Origin: Candidatus Zhuqueibacterota bacterium
Lineage (GTDB): Bacteria; Zhuqueibacterota; Zhuqueibacteria; Oceanimicrobiales; Oceanimicrobiaceae
Assembly (NCBI GenBank): GCA_029261995.1
Contig: JAJDAF010000021.1
Span: forward strand, 1 to 51,376
Reading direction: 5' to 3'
Length of the DNA: 51,376 nucleotides
How positions within the stretch are numbered: position 1 is the stretch's first letter; the number at the start of each line of letters is the position of its first letter. Made by a program: the position numbers and the translations under genes. Shown piece by piece: positions 1-6,765 of this stretch. The notes beneath the pieces are model-generated. The model worked only from the letters and a program-made list of their open reading frames with translations. It was not told where the DNA came from and searched no databases.

Positions 1-27
1 ACGGGCAACCTTGGTTTCAGTAGTCAT
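1..27 (-). CDS. 5' end of an unidentified gene leaving the window
   Basis: Nine codons of a possible minus-strand gene run off the left edge (reads MTTETKVAR). The start is supported by an AAGGAG Shine-Dalgarno sequence (minus strand, positions 40-35), seven bases upstream of the ATG. Nothing can be said about the function from nine residues. The same ribosome-binding-site and start-codon neighbourhood appears inverted at 66-103. Confidence 0.35.
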
Positions 28-105
28 AGTAAGTCTCCTTGAGTTACTTTTTTTGAACAGACTAATTTAACCCAAAGGAGACGCTATGGCTACTAATTTC
101 TAGCG
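15..105. repeat. Inverted duplication of an RBS/start-codon segment
   Basis: The minus-strand segment around positions 46-15 and the plus-strand segment around 67-98 share the pattern TAACyCAA-GGAGAC-(2-3 nt)-CTATG-rCTACT, so two near-identical translation starts face away from each other. The plus-strand copy opens only a five-codon frame (MATNF, positions 86-103) before a stop. Next to a truncated receptor gene, this looks like a recombination or mobile-element junction. An assembly artefact at the edge is also possible. Confidence 0.45.
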
Positions 106-960
106 GCCAACTGTCAGGTCAATACGATCACAATTCAGAAAGTCAGTCTGGAAACCGGTCTGCGCTTCGACCACCAGAACGAATATGGCAGTTTTGTTTT
201 GCCCAGAACAGCTATTCTGATAAAGGCCAATCCAAAATTGACCCTCAGGCTTGGCGGCGGATTAGGCTACAAAACGCCCACCGTTTTTACCGAAGATGCC
301 GAGCGCCTGCAGTTCAGAAATGTTTTGCCCATTGACATTGAAAGGACAAAAGCCGAAGAATCGCTTGGGTCAAATTTTGATATAAACTACCGCACACCGC
401 TTTCGGAGCGAATGACATTCAGCATCAATTCTCTGCTGTTTTACACGCGGGTTAACGAACCGATTTTACTCACGGCCACTTCTTCGGAGCTGTATGAATT
501 TCAACAGCCCAAAGGGTTTATTGACACCAAGGGCATTGAAACCAATATAAAACTGATTTATGATCATTTAAAACTATTTGTTGGTTATACGCACGCTAAT
601 GTCAAGCAACACTATAGCGGTAATACAACCGCATTTCCTTTGGTCGCCCGGCACCGGTTGAATAATGTTTTGATTTATGAGATCCATGGCGAGTTAAGAA
701 TTGGCCTGGAAGCCTATTATTTCAGTCCGCAAGAATTAAATGACGGCAGAACGAGCAGACAATATTGGATTCTCGGCCTGATGACCGAGAAAATCTGGGA
801 AGACTTTTCTGTGTTCCTTAACTTTGAAAACTTCCTAGACACACGGCAAACAAAGTTTGAGACCATCTTTACCGGCTCAATAACCAGTCCTACATTCAAC
901 GACATTTATGCGCCTGTAGACGGATTTGTGGTAAATGGTGGTTTGAAGATAAAGCTATAG
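97..960 (+). pseudogene. C-terminal fragment of a TonB-dependent receptor
   Basis: The open frame begins after a stop at 94-96 with no credible start. From about position 121 it reads as the outer-membrane beta-barrel part of a TonB-dependent receptor (a segment like LETGLRFDHQNEYG, then GGGLGYKTPTVF, then alternating amphipathic strands ending in a terminal strand GFVVNGGLKIKL). Intact receptors of this family have a signal peptide, often a carboxypeptidase-like domain, a plug domain and a 22-strand barrel, 700-1000 residues in all. Only about 280 residues are left, so the signal peptide, plug and much of the barrel are missing. The 5' side joins the inverted start-codon duplication at 15-105. 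It is called a truncated remnant; an upstream part outside the window is unlikely because frame and context both break here. Confidence 0.75.
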
Positions 961-1258
961 ATTTGTAGCCGGGACACTTCCGGAACACCGAGCTGGCGCT
1001 AACGTGTTATCTGCTAGGTAATGACAGCCAATAACCTCGGGGGCTGGCACTTGGCGTGATCTCAGAGTTTGTTGCTTTTGCCAAGATTAATTCGGCATAT
1101 CTAGTCAAGGGTTGCTAGGTGAAAGGAACTATATCGATGTTCGAACTTCTCAAACGAGTTGCTCCCATGTTTCAATTGGACTTACCGCTGGTCTGATACA
1201 ACTCCTATATTCGATGGAAATGAAATACAAAAATGTTATCCAATTCTTAGTTGACAAA
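961..1258. other. Intergenic gap with no gene recognised
   Basis: About 300 bases between the receptor remnant and the nuclease/phosphatase pseudogene. An open frame from 1112 runs through into the next gene, but its first part has no family resemblance and the signal peptide begins at 1259. No convincing attC site, promoter or RNA was found. Confidence 0.5.
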
Positions 1259-2052
1259 ATGAAATTTATAGTCCCAATTATTCTGACAATAGTACTAAAT
1301 AGTCATGCAATTTGGTCGCAGAAGTTAGTTGATAGTGATAAAATTGTAAAAGTGCTCACGTTTAATATTCTTCACGGCGCAACTACAAAAGGTGATTTTA
1401 ATCTGGATGTAATAGCCCAAGTAATTATTGATGTGGAGCCAGATTTTGTGGCATTGCGGAGGTTGACTTCAAAACAAATAGGGCTAAAAATTATGACTTG
1501 GTGACGGAGCTTGGGTGGAGGGTAAAAATGGCACCCGTATTTGCCAGGGCAATGTATTTTGACGGTGGAGAATATGGTGATGGAATATTATCAAAACATA
1601 CCTTTATCAAAACCCGGAATGTTGAACTGCCCTATACTCCGGGAAATGAACCCAGGGCAGCGATAGAAGTAATCACGGTGCTATCATCGGGCGACACGGT
1701 TGCATTTGTCGGAACCCACTTGGACCATTTGAAAGACGAAAAAGACAGAGTAGCTCAAGCGAGAAAAATAAATGAAGTGTTTTCTTTGAATACCTACCCT
1801 ACCATTTTGGCTGGAGACTTAAACGCGAGACCGGAGAGTAGAACCATTAACATTCTTGAGGAAATATGGTCATCCACATACGATAGAAACCAGCCTAAGC
1901 CTACATTCCCATCTGATGACCCTCAAATAAAAATAGACTATGTTATGTTTTACCCAAAAGATAGATGGAAAGTAATTGAAACAAAAGTGATTCAAGATTC
2001 CTTAGCGTCAGATCATTGTGCCTATATGACAACTGTAAAACTATTAGATTAA
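1259..2052 (+). pseudogene. Endonuclease/exonuclease/phosphatase family protein, frameshifted
   Basis: This encodes a secreted member of the metal-dependent EEP (DNase I-like) fold, whose members cleave phosphodiesters or phosphomonoesters. A signal peptide (MKFIVPIILTIVLNSHAIWSQ) starts at 1259. In order it shows VLTFNILHG, PDFVAL, then in another frame EVDFKTNR, GTHLDH, ILAGDLNARPES, IDYVMF and SDHCAY, which are the catalytic Asn, Glu, His, Asp-Asn and Asp-His motifs. The frame breaks at about 1457-1458: the expected FVALQEVD needs CAG GAG where the sequence has CG GAG, so one base is missing. Restoring it gives one continuous 264-residue protein, normal for the family. It could be a recent pseudogene or a sequencing error. 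It is AT-rich relative to the region after 4 kb and sits in a row of small + strand genes that may be integron cassettes. Confidence 0.8.
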
Positions 2053-2425
2053 TGACAAGGGTGGGTAACAAAAATAGTCGTGGTTAAACCTGACGTCCTT
2101 TGATACCAGGCACATAGCTCTTTGCTCGCAGGGAATTTGGTCGCTGCGCCAGTCACTTGCGGAATTATTGAATTGAGAATTGTATGCCCTTCGGAGGCCG
2201 CAATGAGATAGAAATGCAGAACCTAGGGACGCAAATTCAGACGACGCACTTCAGGTGAATTGCAATGGTTAGCTCTAGGGCCTGCAGCGTGCTAGAAAAC
2301 TGCCTAACAACGGCAATTATCGCGGACCCAATTTTGCAGCGTTTGAGTAGAGCTAACAGCGTGGCACAACTCAAATGCTGCAACATCGCCCGGCTATTGT
2401 CGGCCTTATCGGAAGGTCACAACAA
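2053..2425. other. Gap with a possible half attC site
   Basis: No gene recognised. At about 2302 the motif GCCTAACAACGGC closely resembles the 5' arm of environmental attC sites, but no matching 3' arm (GTTAGGC-like) was found before the next gene, so the site would be degenerate or rearranged. Confidence 0.35.
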
Positions 2426-3028
2426 ATGAATAATGATTTTTTTAGGCACAAAGCTGAAAGCTATGAACAAGTCAGTGATAGAGTCGCCAATGTTGAAAGA
2501 ATTGCCAATTCAATGATTGATTGCATCGAATTCGGTACTGCCATGCATATTATGGATTTTGGTTCCGGGACTGGCCTGTTGCTAGAAAAAATAGCGCCTT
2601 TGGTTCGAAGTATTTCGGCTGTAGATATATCGAGTTCTATGAACGAGCAACTGGAGAAAAAACGAAGTCGTTTGAGTTGTGAACTTGAGATAATTGAAAT
2701 GGATTTATCGAAGTCAGTCTTGGACATGGAGTTTGACGGAATTATTTCGTCAATGGCCCTGCATCATGTGGATGACATCAAGTCTATGTTGGGCAAGTTC
2801 TATTCAATGCTTAAAGACGATGGATTTATAGCCATTGCAGACTTAGACACTGAAGATGGTAACTTTCATGCCGAAGACACCGGGGTGTTCCATTTTGGCT
2901 TTGATCGTGAGGAGCTAGTAACTTTTGCTAATGAATCTGGGTTTGCGAATGTGAAGGTTAGTTCTGCAAGCACGGTGCGCAAGCCACAGGGTGATTTTTC
3001 AGTTTTTCTACTTACTGCTAAAAAGTAG
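2426..3028 (+). CDS. Class I SAM-dependent methyltransferase
   Basis: A 200-residue cytosolic methyltransferase of the type 11/25 group, which transfers a methyl group from S-adenosylmethionine to an unknown small substrate. Motif I is MDFGSGTGLLLEKIAP (about residue 38). The acidic end of strand 2 is AVDISSSM, motif III is EIIEMDL, and the post-I region contains ISSMALHHVDD, the usual class I order. The start at 2426 was chosen over the upstream in-frame ATG at 2375 because a GGAAGG ribosome-binding site lies about nine bases before it and similarity begins with MNNDFFRHKAESYE. It is AT-rich and is followed directly by an attC-like site, which fits a mobile gene cassette. The substrate cannot be read from the sequence. 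Confidence 0.8.
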   Translation: MNNDFFRHKAESYEQVSDRVANVERIANSMIDCIEFGTAMHIMDFGSGTGLLLEKIAPLVRSISAVDISSSMNEQLEKKRSRLSCELEIIEMDLSKSVLDMEFDGIISSMALHHVDDIKSMLGKFYSMLKDDGFIAIADLDTEDGNFHAEDTGVFHFGFDREELVTFANESGFANVKVSSASTVRKPQGDFSVFLLTAKK

Positions 3029-3038
3029 CCTGCAAATC

Positions 3039-3110
3039 GCATAACAAAGCGCTGTTGTCGGATAAACCACCAGCTGCGCTCCCAATCTGCCTGGAAACGC
3101 GGCGTTATGA
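3039..3110 (+). repeat. attC-like recombination site
   Basis: A 72-base segment bounded by GCATAAC (3039-3045, R''-like) and GTTATGA (3104-3110, R'-like). The ends are inverted (CATAAC / GTTATG) and extend into imperfectly pairing inner arms (AAGCGC near the left, AACGCGGC near the right). It starts 11 bases after the methyltransferase stop and ends 12 bases before the next ATG, exactly where a cassette boundary should lie. Structure prediction was not possible here. Confidence 0.5.
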
Positions 3111-3122
3111 GTAATAGATAAA

Positions 3123-3455
3123 ATGGCAAAAGAGTACTACGAAAAGCTATCCAGTTTGCTCATGGAACTGGATATAGAGATGGACGTTACAAAGCCGATG
3201 GAAGTGAAGCACTTTTTTAACGGTGCGGCACTATATGTAAATAAAACTATATGCGCTGCCTGGTCACCGGTTGGGTTAGCCTTCAAATTGCCAGATCCCG
3301 AAGCAGAAGTATTAATCAACAACGGTATGGCTATCCCCCTGAAATATTTTCCCAAGGGGCATGTAAAAAAGGGGTATGTGTTATTTGAAAACCCTGATGA
3401 CAAAGAGCCGAAACAATGGAAAAAATACTTTATTTCATCCGCAGCACAGGTGTAA
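3123..3455 (+). CDS. TfoX/Sxy N-terminal domain family protein
   Basis: A 110-residue cytosolic protein matching the TfoX N-terminal domain. Recognisable parts are FFNGAALYVNKTICAAW (around residues 29-45), the strand GLAFKLPDPE, and the terminal signature PLKYFPKGHVKKGYVLF. Full-length Sxy/TfoX proteins regulate competence in gammaproteobacteria and carry a second domain. Single-domain versions like this are widespread, common in mobile and cassette contexts, and of unknown role, so a competence function is not implied. No strong ribosome-binding site precedes the ATG. It lies between two attC-like sites in the same orientation as its neighbours. Confidence 0.8.
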   Translation: MAKEYYEKLSSLLMELDIEMDVTKPMEVKHFFNGAALYVNKTICAAWSPVGLAFKLPDPEAEVLINNGMAIPLKYFPKGHVKKGYVLFENPDDKEPKQWKKYFISSAAQV

Positions 3456-3466
3456 CCTGGGTCCAG

Positions 3467-3548
3467 ACATAACAGTGCGCGTCAATACGCTGTTTCGTCG
3501 CGCGACACTTTGTATTGCCGTTCTCAGCTTGAGCGTCATGCGTTAATG
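3467..3548 (+). repeat. Possible second attC-like site
   Basis: This segment is bounded by ACATAAC (3467-3473) and GTTAATG (3542-3548) and lies between the TfoX-like gene stop and the start of the next small gene. The outer boxes are inverted, but the inner arms pair poorly (GCGTCA occurs as a direct repeat, not inverted), so this is weaker than the site at 3039. Confidence 0.3.
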
Positions 3549-3559
3549 GAGGGTTTCCT

Positions 3560-3895
3560 ATGCTGCGAGCCGGCCAAATCGTAGGAGTAATCTGCGCCAC
3601 AATATACACGGTAACAGCCGCAACATTCTTTGTTTAAATATGGTTAGACGGTTCGTTTAACACGTTAACACCATACGTCGGGTTTGCAGCGACCCTTCTT
3701 GGCCTATCCGCCATCTTCGCATCAATCACGAACAAGTATTGGATGTTGCTGTTAATCTTCTTGCTTTCATTCGTTCCTCTGGGGTTATACTTAGCCCTCA
3801 ACCCGCACTGGGTTCGTATGGCGGGTATCGCACAGCTTGGCTATCCAGTCGCGGCGTGGTTCATGTTTCGTACCAGGGAGCAGTCATCAGGGTGA
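3560..3895 (+). pseudogene. Small integral membrane protein with an in-frame stop
   Basis: A 111-codon frame preceded by a GGAGGG ribosome-binding site (3548-3553). It reads as three to four hydrophobic helices: residues about 5-25 (QIVGVICATIYTVTAATFFV), about 37-55 (YVGFAATLLGLSAIFA), 59-78 (YWMLLLIFLLSFVPLGLYLA) and 85-100. Codon 26 is TAA (3635-3637), directly after the first helix. The frame continues with clear membrane-protein composition to a stop at 3893-3895, so the gene is most simply a nonsense mutant. Restart at a downstream ATG would lose the first helix. No family was recognised. It lies in the cassette-like block. Confidence 0.6.
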
Positions 3896-4173
3896 ACGAG
3901 TCGCGCCTACCAGGGCATTGACGCTGCCTGCCAACGCAAGCAGCTAAACCCGGCGTGATTTTTTTGAGTGAAGCAAAAGTTAAATCTTAGCCAAAGGGAC
4001 GCAAATGCCATCGGACCGCCAGAAGCGCGGCTCGTTGCCTTGTTCTGCTTTTTGCGCCCACTGATGCGAAACGGTACCCCTTGCTCGAAGGAAACTCGAC
4101 CCGCTAAGTCGTCCCCTTCCCGAAACTGAACAGGCGGCTATCGATGCTCTACTAATACAGAAGGAGGCTTCAC
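3896..4173. other. Intergenic gap, no gene seen
   Basis: Between the membrane-protein pseudogene and the metallophosphoesterase. A GCCTACC...GGCGTGA pair near 3907-3958 faintly resembles an attC site but does not match the core boxes. Nothing else was recognised. Confidence 0.4.
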
Positions 4174-5820
4174 ATGGGATTCCTGAACAAGCTTTTCAAG
4201 AAGCTGAAGCGGCTCGTTGAAAAGCGCATCGATACCGACGATCGGGAGAAAATCAGTGAACGGACTCAGACGGGGAATGCGCCCTATCAACTCCTACTTC
4301 CCAGTCGAGACGATGGCAACTCCTTCAGTTTCCTTGCCCTGGGAGATTCCGGCTACGGGGGCAGCAGGACCAGTCCCGATTGGTCAAAATTCAGGAAGGA
4401 GAAGCTGACGAAATCGGAGCAGGATGAGTTGAAGAAGGCGAAGAAGTCGGATTCAAAGTTCCTGATCGCGGATGAAATGCAGGTCGAGCAAAGCACGAGA
4501 GCTATCGATTTTATTTTTCATCTGGGAGACGTTATTTACATGAGCGGCGGCGCAAATGGCTACAAGGATCGATTTATTGGACCCTACCAACACTGGCTGA
4601 AAGACGGCACGAACCACGATTACAACAACATGGTCTTTGCTACGCCCTTCCTGCCGATCTACGGAAACCACGACTACTATGACTTCGACGACGCCCTGCC
4701 GTTGCTCGGTGAGGTGGTCGGGGAACTCTTGGACAGTATCGGTCAGGGCTCCAACAATGGCAGGGTGTTTGAGCAAGCCTTTGTCGAAACCAAGGCCGGC
4801 GCGGTTGAGAACGGTCAGTTGGAGTACGGCCGAGGGGGGCGCACTCGAATCCCCAACCGATACTACTGGTTCGTAAACAAGAATTGCGCATTTTTCGCAC
4901 TCGACAGCAACACACTTGAGGGAACACCGGAGTTGAGCGCAAACAAGCGGCGGGCCATCAGGGCGCGCAGAAAAGAAGCCGAGGCCCAAGCCAGGAAACT
5001 GAAGCGGGAAGTGAAAAGGTTGCAGCGCCGACTTGAGAGCACGAGTGAAAACCAGCAGGAAAGCGAGGTCCTGCAATCAGAACTATCCGACCGGTATGAT
5101 GACCTGGTCGAGGCGATGAAGACGGCACGGAATCTGGAAAAGGTCGAGGATGCTGAAAAGGAAGACCTTGATGACGAACAGATCGAGTGGTTGCTGCAGG
5201 TGCTCGACAAAGATGAAGTCAAGGGCAAATGGAAAATCGTCTGCATGCACCATTCGCTTTTCACAAGTGACAAGAGCCACACTGACGACGCCGAACTGAG
5301 CGGCCTCCGACAAAACCTTTTGAAAATCTTCGAGGAGAAGAAGGTGGACCTGGTTCTGAGTGGCCACTCTCATTGTTTTGAGTGGACGGAAAGGCGCACG
5401 CCTGCAGGGGCTCATTCACCATGCTACTTCGTCTCCGGAGGCGGTGGGAAAGCTCTCCGTCCTTCCGTGTTCGCGGTATCAATGCCGCGCCTCGGGATGC
5501 CTGAGGCCGCGGAGAAGCAAAGGAAGTTTCTGCAGGTGGCTGAGTCAAAAGCGTATGCGGAAACGCACCATTTCCTTCGAATCGATGTGACGGATGAGAC
5601 AATCCGCATCCATCCGGTTGGGAGCCAGAAGGGACAACGTGTTGTGCCTTTCAAGGTCAGCACCTACGAACGGCTATCCCCTTCGGATTATCAGCCGGAT
5701 GAAGACAATAAGGAGCTTTTTCATCGCTTCAAATCGTGCGAGCAGACCTTGGACTGTATTGTCGTACATCGAGACGGCCGGCATCTACTTGAGCCGAATG
5801 TGCAAGCAGCAAAGCAATAA
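4174..5820 (+). CDS. Calcineurin-like metallophosphoesterase with coiled-coil insertion
   Basis: A 548-residue metal-dependent phosphoesterase. The five family motifs occur in order: GDSG (57-60), HLGD (116-119), YGNHDYY (163-169), CMHHSLF (357-363) and SGHSHCFEW (396-404), which together bind two metals. Between the third and fourth motif, residues about 257-332 form a highly charged, heptad-like helix (many Lys, Arg and Glu) predicted to be a coiled coil, which makes the protein longer than the usual 250-350. The N-terminus is also charged, and there is no signal peptide, so a cytosolic location is likely. The start has a good GGAGG site nine bases upstream. Related sequences are often called acid-phosphatase-like; the substrate is unknown. 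It stands alone on the + strand at the edge of the accessory block. Confidence 0.85.
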   Translation: MGFLNKLFKKLKRLVEKRIDTDDREKISERTQTGNAPYQLLLPSRDDGNSFSFLALGDSGYGGSRTSPDWSKFRKEKLTKSEQDELKKAKKSDSKFLIADEMQVEQSTRAIDFIFHLGDVIYMSGGANGYKDRFIGPYQHWLKDGTNHDYNNMVFATPFLPIYGNHDYYDFDDALPLLGEVVGELLDSIGQGSNNGRVFEQAFVETKAGAVENGQLEYGRGGRTRIPNRYYWFVNKNCAFFALDSNTLEGTPELSANKRRAIRARRKEAEAQARKLKREVKRLQRRLESTSENQQESEVLQSELSDRYDDLVEAMKTARNLEKVEDAEKEDLDDEQIEWLLQVLDKDEVKGKWKIVCMHHSLFTSDKSHTDDAELSGLRQNLLKIFEEKKVDLVLSGHSHCFEWTERRTPAGAHSPCYFVSGGGGKALRPSVFAVSMPRLGMPEAAEKQRKFLQVAESKAYAETHHFLRIDVTDETIRIHPVGSQKGQRVVPFKVSTYERLSPSDYQPDEDNKELFHRFKSCEQTLDCIVVHRDGRHLLEPNVQAAKQ

Positions 5821-6058
5821 ACCAGAATCGGTGCGGCCCCAGTGAACGCTTCAAGGTTTGATTCTATCCTGGAGAGATTCACTTCGCCGCACACACCATC
5901 GTTGAATGACCAGAGCTTCTCAGCGCATCAAGCCACCAGAGGCGTGGCCTTGACCATGACAGCTTTGAGTGGTCTGACTCAAAAACTACACGAAGCAATT
6001 GGTTTCTCGCAATGACGATTGCAGCCGGGTTGTCCCGCGGAGTTCATTTGAGAATGGA

Positions 6059-6391
6059 TTACCTGTCGGCGTTTGCAGATAGCTTACCCCTCACCTTTTT
6101 CACCGTAGAAACGGCGCCAAAAACCACGAGCGACACCACAAAAACGTACACCCAGATCGGTACATTGCGCCCTACGACGATCAAATAGAGATAGGCAGAG
6201 ACAAAGAAGAAGCCGGAAAGAAAGGTCGGCAGCAGGATGGACTTACCGTTGCGGAGGCTGCGAATGAGCCAGGCGATCGAGGCTGAGAAGAAGGGGATTG
6301 CGCCAACGTAGATGCTGCCAAAGATGATGGGATTAACGTTGTATTTTACGCCGAGTCCCATAAACCAATCGACAAATGTCTGCCAGTTCAT
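6059..6391 (-). CDS. Small membrane protein, unknown function
   Basis: A 110-residue protein starting MNWQTFVDWFMGLGVKYNVN with about three membrane helices: IIFGSIYVGAIPFFSASIAWLI, ILLPTFLSGFFFVSAYLYLIVV and VPIWVYVFVVSLVVFGAV. It ends in a basic tail. The start was chosen because its ATG overlaps the stop of the preceding gene as ATGA (6391-6388), implying translational coupling. A longer upstream frame exists but is a shadow of the neighbouring gene. It is the third gene of the penicillin-acylase operon. No family name recognised. Confidence 0.7.
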   Translation of the reverse strand: MNWQTFVDWFMGLGVKYNVNPIIFGSIYVGAIPFFSASIAWLIRSLRNGKSILLPTFLSGFFFVSAYLYLIVVGRNVPIWVYVFVVSLVVFGAVSTVKKVRGKLSANADR

Positions 6392-6765
6392 TGTTGTATT
6401 CCGTTGTGAGAGTTCGACAAACGTGCAGCAAACAGCGCCCGTAGATGGTAGCCGGTGGCAGCGGCCATACCGCCGACCAATCCTCCGACCACGGCGCTGG
6501 CCAGAAGCACCAGCAGGCCGGCCGGCAAGTTCAACATCTCCGCGATGCGGCCGGTCAGGATGCCGCCGGACTTGAAGTGGAGCAGGCCTGCCGAAACCAG
6601 CCAAAGCAGCCCCACGCCTGAAAACCCTGCCAGAAATGCCGATTTACCATTGGCGCCGCGCCAGGCCCCGATAACAAATGCTGCTACGCCTATGGACCAC
6701 CAGGGCAAAACAAGTTCCAGTGCCAGGGCGAGCCCAGCGACCGCGATTATCGTGACGACCATCAT
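6388..6765 (-). CDS. Gly/Ala-rich membrane protein, unknown function
   Basis: A 125-residue hydrophobic protein with four or so helices, for example VVTIIAVAGLALALELVLPW, WSIGVAAFVIGAW, SAFLAGFSGVGLLWLVSAG and GLLVLLASAVVGGLVGGMAA. Its start overlaps the penicillin-acylase stop by four bases (ATGA), and its own stop overlaps the next start in the same way, so all three genes should be translated together. No characterised family is recognised; it may be an accessory membrane component of its operon. Confidence 0.7.
   Translation of the reverse strand: MMVVTIIAVAGLALALELVLPWWSIGVAAFVIGAWRGANGKSAFLAGFSGVGLLWLVSAGLLHFKSGGILTGRIAEMLNLPAGLLVLLASAVVGGLVGGMAAATGYHLRALFAARLSNSHNGIQQ

Noticed and set aside
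3736-3921. A 60-codon frame starting at 3739
   Set aside because: It is a different reading frame of the membrane-protein pseudogene at 3560-3895.
4453-5663. Several long minus-strand open frames opposite the metallophosphoesterase gene
   Set aside because: They are shadows of the coding strand, with odd composition, no ribosome-binding site and no family motifs.
5821-6058. Possible gene between the phosphoesterase and the membrane-protein operon
   Set aside because: Only short frames without motifs; a CGCAATGACGATTGC run near 6010 looks like a fragment of a dispersed repeat.
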